Source of the DNA: Nonomuraea muscovyensis
GTDB lineage: Bacteria > Actinomycetota > Actinomycetes > Streptosporangiales > Streptosporangiaceae
Direction: 5' to 3'
DNA length: 64,000 nucleotides
Assembly: GCF_014207745.1 (NCBI RefSeq)
Contig: NZ_JACHJB010000001.1
Span: 2,046,001 to 2,110,000 of the forward strand
Below are positions 35,988-44,324 of this stretch, piece after piece. Under the pieces are notes generated by a model. It did not search any database. It was not told the DNA's origin and was given only the letters and a program-made list of their open reading frames with translations. The stretch's first letter is position 1. Every line of letters begins with the position of its first letter. Position numbers and translations under genes: made by a program.

Positions 35988-36638
35988 TCAGGCTACCAAG
36001 CCGGCGTCGTGGGCGATGATCGCGGCCTGGACGCGGTTGCGCACGTCCAGCCGCGTGAGGATGGCGCTGACGTACGCCTTCACCGTGCCCTCCACGAGGT
36101 GTAGCTCTCGGGCGATCTCCGCGTTGGACATCCCGGCGCCGACCAGGGCGAGGACCTCGCGTTCGCGGTCGGTGAGCACCTGGACGCGCTCGCGTGCCAG
36201 GCTGCCCTTCGACATGCGGCCGCCGGCGAGCTGGGTGATGACGCGCTGGGCGACCTTGGGCGACAGGTACGCGGCGCCGCCCGCGACGGCGTGGATCCCG
36301 GCGATCAGCTCGCGCGGGTCTCCCGACTTGAGCAGGAACCCGCCGGCGCCCACGTCGATGGCCCGGGCGATGTAGTCGTCCTCGCCGAACGTGGTGAGCA
36401 TGACCACGGCCGTGCCCGGCGCGACCCGCCGGATCTCCGCCGCCGCGCCGAGCCCGTCGAGCCTGGGCATGCGGATGTCGAGCAGCGCCACGTCCGGGTG
36501 GTGGCTGATGGCCAGATCGACCGCCTCGCGCCCGTCGCCCGCCTCGGCCACCACGTCGAGCGACGGGTCGGAGGCGAGGATGGCCCGGATGCCGGCGCGG
36601 ATCATGGCCTCGTCGTCGGCCAGGAGTATGCGGATCAC
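35988..36638 (-). CDS. NarL/FixJ family response regulator (orphan)
   Basis: A 216-residue two-domain regulator: receiver (residues 1-~120; acidic pocket LLADDEAM, phospho-acceptor Asp in DVALLDIRMP, Lys in FLLKSGDP) and LuxR-type HTH (LTDREREVLALVGAGMSNAE, then IARELHLVEGTVKAYVS). All phosphorylation residues are intact, yet no histidine kinase gene is adjacent. Start GTG 36638. It is divergent from the tautomerase-like gene across only 19 bp, with a palindromic -10 that can serve both directions. Confidence 0.92.
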   Translation of the reverse strand: MIRILLADDEAMIRAGIRAILASDPSLDVVAEAGDGREAVDLAISHHPDVALLDIRMPRLDGLGAAAEIRRVAPGTAVVMLTTFGEDDYIARAIDVGAGGFLLKSGDPRELIAGIHAVAGGAAYLSPKVAQRVITQLAGGRMSKGSLARERVQVLTDREREVLALVGAGMSNAEIARELHLVEGTVKAYVSAILTRLDVRNRVQAAIIAHDAGLVA

Positions 36639-36657
36639 GGCCTCTATAGTGGCCCAT
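36639..36657. promoter_or_regulatory. 19-bp divergent promoter with a shared palindromic -10
   Basis: TATAGT (36645-36650) is 7 nt from ATG 36658 on the plus strand; its complement ACTATA is 6 nt from GTG 36638 on the minus strand. Both transcripts would be leaderless and start from the same two-way -10 element. Confidence 0.55.
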
Positions 36658-37032
36658 ATGGCTCAGGTGAAGGTGTACGGACGCCGCGACGTCTGGGCGG
36701 GGCGGCAGCGCGAGGTGTCGGACCTGCTGCACGGCTGCCTGGTGGAGGCGTGGGGGCTGCCCGAGGACAAGCGGTTCCACCGGTTCCTGCTGCTGGACAC
36801 GGACGACCTCATCTGTCCCCAGCGGAGTGACGGCTACCTGATCATCGAGGTGGTCTGCTTCACCGGCCGGAGCGACGAGGCCAAGCGCGCGCTCATCCGG
36901 GCGGTCTACGACCGGCTGCCGTTCCCGCCGGAGGACATCGAGATCACGATCGTCGAGATGCCCCGGGTCAACTGGGGCATCCGCGGCGTGCCGGCCGACG
37001 AGCTGGCCCTGCCGTACACGGTGGAGGTCTAG
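36658..37032 (+). CDS. Tautomerase_2-like protein lacking the N-terminal proline
   Basis: A 124-residue protein aligning by eye with the Tautomerase_2 (MSAD-like) family: AQVKVYGRRDVWAGRQREVS, WGLPEDKRFHRFLLLDTDDL, DGYLIIEVVCFTGRSDEAKR, then EDIEITIVEMPRVNWGIRG. These enzymes use Pro1, exposed after removal of Met, as catalytic base. Here residue 2 is Ala, so the usual chemistry is not possible unless another start is used; none is visible because the -10 lies 7 nt before this ATG. It may be a non-catalytic or re-purposed member. Confidence 0.8.
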   Translation: MAQVKVYGRRDVWAGRQREVSDLLHGCLVEAWGLPEDKRFHRFLLLDTDDLICPQRSDGYLIIEVVCFTGRSDEAKRALIRAVYDRLPFPPEDIEITIVEMPRVNWGIRGVPADELALPYTVEV

Positions 37033-37109
37033 CGCCGAGTCCTTACGGCTCGCGAACGTGATGGCGCCGTCCCTTCTGGCGCGCCGGGCCGGTGGTTAGC
37101 GTCGGCAGG

Positions 37110-38105
37110 ATGAAGGTGATGGTCACCGGCTCGGCCGGTTTCATCGGGAGTCACGTCGCCGAGGCCGTCGAGGAGGCGGGGCACGAGGTCGTCCCGTTCG
37201 ACCTGCGTGCCGGCGCCGACGTGCGGGACGAGGCCGCTCTGGACCGGTCGCTGCCGGGCGTCGACCTGGTCGTGCACCAGGCGGCGAAGGTGGGGCTCGG
37301 CGTGGACGTGTCCGACCTCCCGGCGTACGCGGCGGTCAACGTGTACGGCACCGCCGTCCTGCTCGCGGCGATGGCCCGGCACGGCGTGGGCCGGCTGGTC
37401 CTGGCCTCCTCGATGGTGGTCTACGGCGAGGGCGCCTACGACTGCGCCGGGCACGGCCGGGTGCGGCCCGGCCCGCGCGCCCGCGAGGACCTTGACCATG
37501 GGCTGTTCGACCCGGTCTGCCCGCTGTGCGGCGCGCGGGTGCGCCACGCGGTGATCGGGGAGGACGCACCGCCGGACCCGCGCAACGCGTACGCGACCAC
37601 CAAGCTCGCCCAGGAGCATCTGGCCGCGAACTGGGCCAGGGAGACGGGCGGGACGGCGGTGGCGCTGCGATACCACAACGTCTACGGGCCGCGGATGCCA
37701 CGGGACACGCCCTATGCCGGGGTGGCGGCGATCTTCCGATCGGCGCTGGCGGCCGGGCGGGCGCCGCGGGTGTTCGAGGACGGCGGCCAGGTGCGCGACT
37801 TCGTGCACGTCCGGGACGTGGCCCGGGCCAACCTGGCGGCGGCCGGCGCGACCCCGCCGCCGGGCCGGCTGACCATCTACAACATCGCCAGCGGCACGCC
37901 GCACACCGTCGGGGAGATGGCCGCCGCCCTCGCCGCCGCGCGCGGCGGGCCGGAGCCCGTGGTCACGGGTGAGTACCGGCTGGGGGACGTCCGGCACATC
38001 GTCGCCGCGCCCGGCCGGGCCCGCGCCGAGCTGGGCTTCCAGGCCGCCGTCGGCTTCGAGGCGGGCATGACGGAGTTCGCCGCCGCTCCGCTGGGGGCCA
38101 CGTGA
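37110..38105 (+). CDS. NAD-dependent epimerase/dehydratase (dTDP-rhamnose 4-epimerase-like)
   Basis: A 331-residue extended SDR: NAD motif MKVMVTGSAGFIGSH, SSMVVYGEG, and the YATTK active-site motif (NAYATTKLAQEHL). Between these lies an insert with Cys/His residues (DCAGHG and DPVCPLCGAR) like the zinc-ribbon-type insert of dTDP-L-rhamnose 4-epimerase-like proteins, so a nucleotide-sugar epimerase is likely. TAGCGT lies 7 nt before ATG 37110, supporting this start over GTG 37092. It overlaps the GT2 gene by 4 bp. Confidence 0.85.
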   Translation: MKVMVTGSAGFIGSHVAEAVEEAGHEVVPFDLRAGADVRDEAALDRSLPGVDLVVHQAAKVGLGVDVSDLPAYAAVNVYGTAVLLAAMARHGVGRLVLASSMVVYGEGAYDCAGHGRVRPGPRAREDLDHGLFDPVCPLCGARVRHAVIGEDAPPDPRNAYATTKLAQEHLAANWARETGGTAVALRYHNVYGPRMPRDTPYAGVAAIFRSALAAGRAPRVFEDGGQVRDFVHVRDVARANLAAAGATPPPGRLTIYNIASGTPHTVGEMAAALAAARGGPEPVVTGEYRLGDVRHIVAAPGRARAELGFQAAVGFEAGMTEFAAAPLGAT

Positions 38106-38761
38106 GCGTCGAGGTGATCCTGCCCTGCCTGGACGAGCGGGCGGCGCTGCCGTGGGTGCTCGGGCGCATGCCGCCCGGCTACCGGCCGATCGTGGTGGAC
38201 AACGGGTCCACCGACGGCTCGGCCGCGCTCGCCGCCGAACTGGGAGCCGAGGTGGTCGCCGAGCCGCGCCGGGGGTTCGGCGCCGCGTGCCACGCCGGGC
38301 TGCTGACCGCGACCGCGGACGTCGTGTGCTTCATGGACGCCGACGCCTCCCTCGACCCGCGCCTGCTGCCGGAGGTCGTCGCCCCCGTGCTGGCGGGGCG
38401 GGCCGACCTGGTGCTCGGCCGGCGGGTGCTCCAGCCGGGCGCGTCATGGCCGCCCCACGCCCGGCTCGGCAACGCCGTGCTGACCAGGAGCCTGCGCCGC
38501 CGCGCCGGCGTCCCGCTGCGCGACCTCGGCCCCATGCGGGCCTGCTCGCGGGCCGACCTGGTCGCGCTCGGCCTGACCGACCGCCGGTTCGGCTACCCGC
38601 TGGAGATGGTGCTGCGCGCGGCGCGGGCCGGCTGGCGGATCACCGAGGTGGACGTGGCCTACCTGCGCCGGCACGGGCGGTCCAAGGTCACCGGCACGGT
38701 GCGCGGCACGCTGCGGGCCGTCGCCGACATGCGCGGGGTCATGCGGCACCTGGCGCGGTGA
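38102..38761 (+). CDS. Glycosyltransferase family 2
   Basis: A 219-residue GT-A transferase. The start SVEVILPCLDERAALPWVL and IVVDNGSTDGSAALAAELGA are the GT2 nucleotide-binding part; the metal-binding DxD is CFMDADASLDPR. The C-terminal half contains RDLGPMRACSRADLVALG. No membrane helices, so probably a cytosolic polyprenyl-phosphate-sugar synthase-like enzyme. Start GTG 38102 is coupled to the epimerase gene; the 3' end overlaps the convergent GT-C gene by 23 bp. Confidence 0.9.
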   Translation: MSVEVILPCLDERAALPWVLGRMPPGYRPIVVDNGSTDGSAALAAELGAEVVAEPRRGFGAACHAGLLTATADVVCFMDADASLDPRLLPEVVAPVLAGRADLVLGRRVLQPGASWPPHARLGNAVLTRSLRRRAGVPLRDLGPMRACSRADLVALGLTDRRFGYPLEMVLRAARAGWRITEVDVAYLRRHGRSKVTGTVRGTLRAVADMRGVMRHLAR

Positions 38762-40061
38762 CCTCCCCGTCGGGGACGCGGCGCCCGGGAAGGCGGACCG
38801 CCCAGCAGGCCACCACCGCCAGCGCCGCCGCCGCGTAGGCGGCGGTGGCCGGGCCGGAGAGGTAGGCGACCGCTCCCGCCGCCGCCACACCGAGCCACTC
38901 CCACCTCCCGTCCATGGCGGCCAGCGCGACCACGAGCAGCGCGTACCAGGAGTATCCCGGGGTGAACAGCAGCAGCAGGGAGCCCGTGACCAGCAGGGCG
39001 CCGCTCCAGGGCCGGCCCGGGTCGCCGCGGCGCAGCACGTGCAGGACGACCAGGGCCAGCAGGAGGATCGCGGCGAACGGGGCCCACGCGTCGGGCAGGA
39101 ACAGCCGCAGGAGCCCGTACCGGTCGCGCGCCGAGGGATCCTCGTACCCCTCCTCGGCGACGTACCCGAACAGGTAGCCCACGACGGATTCCCGCGAGGC
39201 CAGCAGGTAGGGCAGGTAGGCCAGCGCGACGACCAGCGCGGCGGGCCCCACGACGGCGAGCACGCGCCGCCCGCGCACCCCGTCCTTCAGCACGCCCGAG
39301 AGCGCGCCGGGCAACGCGATCGCCGGCAGCAGCTTGGCCGCCGCCGCCGCGCCGAGCAGCGCCCCCCGTCCGCGATCGGTGCGGCAGGCCAGCGCCAGAA
39401 CCACCAGCAGCACGCCCAGCACGTCGACGTGCGCGTTGTTCACCGCCTCGACCGGCACGGCCGGGCACCAGGCCCAGGCCGCGGCCGCCCGGACGCCCGC
39501 CCACCGGCACAGGGCGAGCAGGACCGCGACCGACAGCAGCGCGCCCGCGAGCTGGAGCGGCTTGTGCCGCGAGCCACCGGGTGACAGCCAGTGCACCAGC
39601 AGGAAGTAGTCCTCGGCGAGCGGCGGATAGATCGTGTGCACGGCGGGCCGGTTGATCCGGGTGCACCCGCCCTCCGGCAGGCGTGACAGGCCGGGCGTCG
39701 CGCAGTCGGCGGGGAAGAGCCAGTCGTCCCGCAAGGGGGCGAGGGCCGGGTCGGCGGGCGGGTGGTCGTAGGGCGAGACGCCGGTCGCCTGCACGCGGCC
39801 GTCCCACGCGTAGCGGTAGGAGTCGGTGCTCGTGGCGGGCGGGGCGACCAGGCCGGTGGCGGTCACGGCGACGCCTCCGGCGACGACGAGGACGGCCAGC
39901 TCCCGTCGCGGCAGCCGGCGGGTCAGCCACAGCGCGGCGGCGAACAGCGCCCAGCCGGCCAGGTACCAGCCCAGCAGGCCGGGCGGGCCCAGCGACATCC
40001 TGACGAGGACGGCGACCAGGACAAGGAGGATCGCTCCGGCGGGCACCGTGGTCCTGCTCAT
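38739..40061 (-). CDS. Multi-TM mannosyltransferase-like protein (GT-C, GT87/DUF2029 type)
   Basis: A 440-residue integral membrane protein with ~11-12 hydrophobic helices. After TM3-4 a large loop holds TSTDSYRYAWDGRVQATGVS and an RPAVHTIYPPLAEDYFLL motif, typical of polyprenol-phosphate-mannose-dependent GT-C transferases where an early acidic loop is catalytic. The donor is probably a lipid-linked sugar made by the neighbouring GT2. Start ATG 40061 preferred over a codon at 40121; CAGGCT lies 7 nt upstream. Convergent with the GT2 gene. Confidence 0.82.
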   Translation of the reverse strand: MSRTTVPAGAILLVLVAVLVRMSLGPPGLLGWYLAGWALFAAALWLTRRLPRRELAVLVVAGGVAVTATGLVAPPATSTDSYRYAWDGRVQATGVSPYDHPPADPALAPLRDDWLFPADCATPGLSRLPEGGCTRINRPAVHTIYPPLAEDYFLLVHWLSPGGSRHKPLQLAGALLSVAVLLALCRWAGVRAAAAWAWCPAVPVEAVNNAHVDVLGVLLVVLALACRTDRGRGALLGAAAAAKLLPAIALPGALSGVLKDGVRGRRVLAVVGPAALVVALAYLPYLLASRESVVGYLFGYVAEEGYEDPSARDRYGLLRLFLPDAWAPFAAILLLALVVLHVLRRGDPGRPWSGALLVTGSLLLLFTPGYSWYALLVVALAAMDGRWEWLGVAAAGAVAYLSGPATAAYAAAALAVVACWAVRLPGRRVPDGEVTAPGAA

Positions 40062-40193
40062 GTACCGGAGCCTGCCACCGGCCGCCCGTCCCGTGACCCC
40101 TGCGGCGCGTCCCGTCCGCACTCCGTAAGAACTGGACGGGTCCGTAACGACCTCGTAAGACCCGGGCGGGGCCGGCGGCCCTACGGTCGGACC

Positions 40194-40220
40194 ATGGAGA
40201 TCGCCCTGGAGACGGCATGA
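40194..40220 (+). CDS. Eight-codon leader ORF coupled to the next gene
   Basis: ATG 40194 to TGA 40218-40220 encodes MEIALETA. TACGGT (40182-40187) lies 6 nt before this ATG, so a leaderless transcript would start here. The TGA overlaps the ATG of the transferase gene (ATGA), so ribosomes ending on the mini-ORF can restart on the main gene, which has no other clear ribosome-binding site. Confidence 0.45.
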   Translation: MEIALETA

Positions 40221-40867
40221 CGCAGATCGTGACCATCGCCAAGGAACCGGTGGCCGGCCGGGTCAAGACCCGGCTGACGCCGCCGTTCAGCCCGGCCGAG
40301 GCCGCGTTCCTGGCCGAGGCGGCGATCGTGGACACGCTGCGGGCCGTCGTCGCCACCCCCGCCGCCCAGCGGGTGCTCGCGCTGGACGGGCTGCCGGGGC
40401 GCTGGCTGCCCGCGGGCCTCGTGGTGATCCCCCAACGCGGCCGCGGGCTGGACGAGCGACTGGCCGCCGCCTTCGCCGACGCCCACCGGCTCCGCCCCGG
40501 GCCGGTGGTGCTCATCGGCATGGACACCCCTCAGGTGACCCCGGGCCTGCTGCTGCGTGCCGTCGAGGCCCTCGACGGCGACGACGCCGTGTACGGCCCG
40601 GCGGCCGACGGCGGCTTCTGGCTGCTCGGGCTGCGCCGGCCCGACCCCGCCCTGCTGCTGGGCGTACCGATGTCCCAGCCGCACACCGGACGCGAGCAGC
40701 TCCGTCGGCTCGCGCGAGCCGGCCTGAGCGTGCGGCGCCTGCCCGTGCTGACGGACGTGGACACCGCGGCCGACGCCCGCCGGGTGGCCGCCGAGGCGCC
40801 GGGCTCCCGCTTCGCCGCGGCGCTGCGTCAGGTGACGCGGATCCCGGCGCAGGCCGCCCTGCGATGA
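40217..40867 (+). CDS. DUF2064/TIGR04282-type nucleotidyl/glycosyl transferase
   Basis: A 216-residue GT-A-like protein: QIVTIAKEPVAGRVKTRLTP at the N-terminus, VVLIGMDTPQVTPGLLLRA with the acidic metal site, and VYGPAADGGFWLLGLRRP in the second half. The family (often called rSAM-associated transferase 1) resembles CofC/CobY nucleotidyltransferases; the substrate is unknown. It is coupled upstream to the leader ORF and downstream to the methyltransferase gene (ATGA), forming a two-gene unit divergent from the GT-C gene. Confidence 0.87.
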   Translation: MTQIVTIAKEPVAGRVKTRLTPPFSPAEAAFLAEAAIVDTLRAVVATPAAQRVLALDGLPGRWLPAGLVVIPQRGRGLDERLAAAFADAHRLRPGPVVLIGMDTPQVTPGLLLRAVEALDGDDAVYGPAADGGFWLLGLRRPDPALLLGVPMSQPHTGREQLRRLARAGLSVRRLPVLTDVDTAADARRVAAEAPGSRFAAALRQVTRIPAQAALR

Positions 40868-41475
40868 TCGGAGAGCTCTACGCCGACGCCCTGGCCGGCA
40901 CGCCCGTGGAGATCGAGTACGTCGACGGGTCCCGAGCCGTCCTGGAGGCCGCCCGCTGGACGCGGCCCATCGACGGCGACGAGACCATGCTGCGCCGGTG
41001 CGCCGGCCCCACCCTGGACATCGGCTCGGGGCCGGGGCGGCTCACCGTCGCGCTGAACCGCCGGGGCGTTCCGGCGCTGGGCATCGACATCACCCCGCAC
41101 GCGGTGCGGCTGACCCGCGCGGCGGGCGGCTTCGCGCTGCTGCGCAGCGTCTTCGACGAGGTTCCGGGAAGCGGGCGGTGGGGGACGGCGCTGCTCGCCG
41201 ACGGCAACATCGGCATCGGCGGCCACCCGGGCGCCCTGCTGCGCAGGGTCAGGGAGCTGGTGCGGCCGGGCGGGGAGGTGGTCGCCGAGGTGGAGGGGCC
41301 GGGGGTGGCCAGCCGGGTGGACCGGGTACGGCTGCGCCGCGCCGGGACGGTGGGCGACTGGTTCGCGTGGGCGGTGGTGTCGGCCGACGACATCGCGCGG
41401 GTCGCCCGGCCGGCCGGTTTCGCCGTGGCCGACCGCTGGCAGGAGGGACGCCGCTGGTTCGCCGTCCTGAGCTGA
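40864..41475 (+). CDS. SAM-dependent methyltransferase
   Basis: A 203-residue class I methyltransferase with motif I TLDIGSGPGRLTVALNRRGV, acidic motif II ALGIDITPHAV and LLADGNIGIGGHPGALLRRV further on. This type is regularly found downstream of the TIGR04282 transferase and with GT2/GT-C genes in actinomycetes, suggesting a shared glycolipid or small-molecule modification pathway, but no substrate can be named. Start ATG 40864 overlaps the upstream stop. Confidence 0.87.
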   Translation: MIGELYADALAGTPVEIEYVDGSRAVLEAARWTRPIDGDETMLRRCAGPTLDIGSGPGRLTVALNRRGVPALGIDITPHAVRLTRAAGGFALLRSVFDEVPGSGRWGTALLADGNIGIGGHPGALLRRVRELVRPGGEVVAEVEGPGVASRVDRVRLRRAGTVGDWFAWAVVSADDIARVARPAGFAVADRWQEGRRWFAVLS

Positions 41476-41521
41476 AGCCGGGCCGATCCGGGACGGTTCG
41501 GGACGGTCCGGGCCTCGCAGG

Positions 41522-42205
41522 TCAGCCCAGATTGCCGATGGCGACGACGCCCGCGCCGATCGCCAGCGCCAGCGGGACGGCCCACCACCTGGGCGCCGGC
41601 CCGTCGCGCAGGACCCTGACCCCGAACGGCACGAGCGCGACGCACAGGCCCGCGGTCGCCAGGACCGACAGGGGGCCGGTCCCCTTGAGCACCCCGATCG
41701 GCAGCGCGGCGGCGAGCCCGAGCGCCACGGCGGGCACCGGCCCCAGGGCGCGGGCCCGCCAGAGCCCGGCGGCGAGCACGATCCACCCCGCGAACGTCGC
41801 GAGGTTCAGCGACTGGAAGACGTGGAAGGCCCCGTAGGAGCCGGACACGGCCGCCTGGGCCGGTGCGAGCCCCTGCACGTCGACGAGCTGGAACGCCAGG
41901 TGTGAGACGCCCGCGTGGAACGCCCGGGCGAACAGGCCGAACAGCACCATCACCCCGCCCCACAGCACGAGCCGCGAGCCGGGCGCCCGGCCCACCAGGG
42001 CGAGCACGCCCGGCCACAGCAGGACACAGCCGGCGGCGAAGCAGCCGTACGAGGCGCTCATCAGGGCGGGCTCGGCGGCGAAGGCGGCGAGCTGGGCCGG
42101 GAAGAAGCCGTCGTGGCCGGCACGCAGCAGGACTCCGGCGAGCATCAGGACGGGCGCGAGCGTCAGGCTGAGCCCTCCGGCCCACCGTCCGGGGAAGTCG
42201 GTCAT
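41522..42205 (-). CDS. Multi-pass membrane protein, unknown
   Basis: A 227-residue protein with about seven hydrophobic segments and almost no soluble loops (for example LTLAPVLMLAGVLLRAG and LVLWGGVMVLFGLFARAFHA). No family signature is recognised. ATG 42205 has TTGGAT 6 nt upstream. It is divergent from lpd, with ~90 bp between, and convergent with the methyltransferase gene. Confidence 0.75.
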   Translation of the reverse strand: MTDFPGRWAGGLSLTLAPVLMLAGVLLRAGHDGFFPAQLAAFAAEPALMSASYGCFAAGCVLLWPGVLALVGRAPGSRLVLWGGVMVLFGLFARAFHAGVSHLAFQLVDVQGLAPAQAAVSGSYGAFHVFQSLNLATFAGWIVLAAGLWRARALGPVPAVALGLAAALPIGVLKGTGPLSVLATAGLCVALVPFGVRVLRDGPAPRWWAVPLALAIGAGVVAIGNLG

Positions 42206-42281
42206 GCTGCGATCCAACCAATCCCGGCCGCCCGGGACACTGGGGCGGGGGCGAGGGTCCGGGGTAGAGCTGGGTGGACGG

Positions 42282-42294
42282 TATGGTCCGACTC
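42282..42294 (+). promoter_or_regulatory. Leaderless-type -10 of lpd
   Basis: TATGGT (42282-42287) lies exactly 7 nt before ATG 42295 and no Shine-Dalgarno sequence is present. Confidence 0.55.
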
Positions 42295-43674
42295 ATGAGC
42301 ACTCACTATGACGTCGTCGTTCTCGGTGCGGGGCCGGGAGGCTACACGGCAGCGGTCCGTTCGGCCCAGCTCGGTCTGCGCACCGCGGTCGTCGAGGAGA
42401 AGTACTGGGGTGGCGTCTGCCTGAACGTGGGCTGCATCCCGTCCAAGGCGCTGCTGCGCAACGCCGAGCTGGCCCACATCTTCCACAAGGAGGCCAAGAC
42501 CTTCGGCATCAGCGGCGAGGTCTCCTTCGACTACGGCGCCGCCTTCACGCGCAGCCGTAAGGTGGCGGACGGCCGGGTCAAGGGCGTGCACTACCTGATG
42601 AAGAAGAACGCCATCACGGAGTACGACGGCCGGGGCGCCTTCCTCGACGCCAACACGCTCCAGGTCAACGGCGAGACCATCACCTTCGACCACTGCATCA
42701 TCGCCACGGGCGCCACCACCAGGCTGATCCCGGGCACGTCGCTGTCGGAGCGGGTGGTGACGTACGAGGAGCAGATCATGACGGATCAGCTCCCGGGCAG
42801 CATCATCATCGCGGGCGCGGGCGCGATCGGCGTGGAGTTCGCGTACGTCCTGCACAACTACGGCGTCAAGGTGACCATCGTCGAGTTCCTGGACCGCGTG
42901 GTGCCGCTGGAGGACGCGGAGGTGTCGGCGGAGCTGGCCAAGCGCTACAAGCGGCTCGGCATCGACATCATGACCTCGACCCGGGTCGACGCCATCGACG
43001 ACACCGGTTCGTCGGTCAAGGTGACCGTCACCCGTGACGGGCAGCAGCAGGTGCTCGAGGCCGACAAGGTGCTGCAGGCGATCGGCTTCCAGCCGCGGGT
43101 CGACGGCTACGGTCTGGAGAAGACCGGCGTGGCCCTCACCGACCGGGGCGCCATCGCGGTCGACGGCCGGTGCCGGACGAACGTGCCGCACATCTTCGCC
43201 ATCGGCGACGTCACCGCCAAGCTCATGCTGGCCCACGCCGCCGAGTCCATGGGTGTCATCGCGGCCGAGACCATCGGCGACGCCGAGACCATGGAGCTCG
43301 ACTACGTGATGATCCCGCGGGCGACCTACTGCCAGCCGCAGGTGGCGAGCTTCGGCTACACCGAGGCGCAGGCCCGCGACCTGGGCTACGACGTGAAGGT
43401 GGCCAAGTTCCCGTTCACGGCGAACGGCAAGGCGCACGGCCTGGGTGACCCCAACGGTTTCGTCAAGATCGTGAGCGACGCGAAGTACGGCGAGCTGCTC
43501 GGCGCCCACCTGATCGGCCCCGAGGTGACGGAGCTGCTGCCCGAGCTGACGCTGGCCCAGCAGTGGGACCTGACCGTGCACGAGGTGGCGCGCAACGTCC
43601 ACGCGCACCCCACGCTCGGCGAGGCGGTCAAGGAGGCGATCCACGGCCTGGCCGGCCACATGATCAACATGTGA
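42295..43674 (+). CDS. lpdA: Dihydrolipoyl dehydrogenase (E3)
   Basis: A 459-residue flavoprotein that re-oxidises dihydrolipoamide. FAD motif [20 protein letters not shown], redox-active disulfide [19 protein letters not shown] motif [17 protein letters not shown] and the catalytic His-Glu in [18 protein letters not shown] are intact. It can serve the E1/E2 complex at 4.6-8.3 kb as well as other 2-oxoacid dehydrogenases. It stands alone with its own -10 and a perfect hairpin downstream. Confidence 0.95.
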   Translation: MSTHYDVVVLGAGPGGYTAAVRSAQLGLRTAVVEEKYWGGVCLNVGCIPSKALLRNAELAHIFHKEAKTFGISGEVSFDYGAAFTRSRKVADGRVKGVHYLMKKNAITEYDGRGAFLDANTLQVNGETITFDHCIIATGATTRLIPGTSLSERVVTYEEQIMTDQLPGSIIIAGAGAIGVEFAYVLHNYGVKVTIVEFLDRVVPLEDAEVSAELAKRYKRLGIDIMTSTRVDAIDDTGSSVKVTVTRDGQQQVLEADKVLQAIGFQPRVDGYGLEKTGVALTDRGAIAVDGRCRTNVPHIFAIGDVTAKLMLAHAAESMGVIAAETIGDAETMELDYVMIPRATYCQPQVASFGYTEAQARDLGYDVKVAKFPFTANGKAHGLGDPNGFVKIVSDAKYGELLGAHLIGPEVTELLPELTLAQQWDLTVHEVARNVHAHPTLGEAVKEAIHGLAGHMINM

Positions 43675-43688
43675 GGACCGCCACGGAG

Positions 43689-43715
43689 GATCGGTACGGC
43701 GACGCCGTACCGATC
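43689..43715 (+). terminator. Perfect hairpin after lpdA
   Basis: GATCGGTACGGC (43689-43700) pairs over 12 bp with GCCGTACCGATC (43704-43715) around a 3-nt loop. No T-run follows. Confidence 0.65.
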
Positions 43716-43743
43716 GCCGGCCCTGCCAAGGTAGGTCGCTGCT

Positions 43744-43789
43744 CCTCAGGAGGTCATCGGCACCTCAGGAGGTCGCCGGCACCTCAGGA
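43744..43789. repeat. 19-bp tandem repeat at the 3' end of the DUF1772 gene
   Basis: Two 19-bp units (43744-43762 and 43763-43781) differ at two positions and are followed by the first bases of a third. Each contains TCA, i.e. a minus-strand TGA; because 19 is not a multiple of three, the stops fall in three different frames. Confidence 0.8.
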
Positions 43790-44239
43790 GAGAAGGAGCC
43801 CCACGCCGGACAGCACGAGAGCGACGGTGCAGGCGAGGGAGCGCAGGTGGTTCCACCGGAGCCAGCGCGGAAAGTAGCCGGCCCAGTCCACCTCGCCCGC
43901 TTCGAGCGCGTTGTTGAGCGGCACGTTCACCGCCGCCGTCGACAGGAACGTGCCCAGGAAATAGACCACCGCCGCGGCGACGAAGGCGACCCCGGCGGCC
44001 GTGTCGCCGTCGCCCATGAGCATCAGCACGCCGGTGGCCAGCGACACGATCGGCGCCAGCATGAAGGACGACAGGAACCACGGGTTCAGGATCTTGATGT
44101 TGATGCCGCGCATGGCGGCGGTCGCCTGGGCGGGGCCGGCGGCGTCGAGGCCCCAGATGACCGCCACGGAGAAGCCGAGGAACAGTCCCGCCATGAGCCC
44201 GTTGAGGAGCATGGCGAGGATCGAGAGAACGGGGAGCAT
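43784..44239 (-). CDS. DUF1772 (anthrone oxygenase-like) membrane protein
   Basis: A 151-residue protein with four transmembrane helices. LNGLMAGLFLGFSVAVIWGL and FLSTAAVNVPLNNALE (conserved Asn-Val-Pro-x-Asn) are the DUF1772 signature, shared with anthrone oxygenase-like proteins. The catalytic role in this genome is unknown. ATG 44239 gives the standard N-terminus; an upstream in-frame ATG at 44353 adds an arginine-rich stretch and is unlikely. Its stop lies in a tandem repeat that supplies stops in all frames. Confidence 0.82.
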   Translation of the reverse strand: MLPVLSILAMLLNGLMAGLFLGFSVAVIWGLDAAGPAQATAAMRGINIKILNPWFLSSFMLAPIVSLATGVLMLMGDGDTAAGVAFVAAAVVYFLGTFLSTAAVNVPLNNALEAGEVDWAGYFPRWLRWNHLRSLACTVALVLSGVGLLLS

Positions 44240-44324
44240 GCCCTGATGATCCCAGTCGTCCGCCGGGGGCGCACTACCTGAGAGGTCATCGCGGCGACGG
44301 CGGTGGCGGCGGCAGGATGCCGGG

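Noticed and set aside
37110..41475. Natural-product or exopolysaccharide gene cluster
   Set aside because: Only an epimerase, two glycosyltransferases, a TIGR04282 transferase and a methyltransferase; no core biosynthetic or assembly genes.
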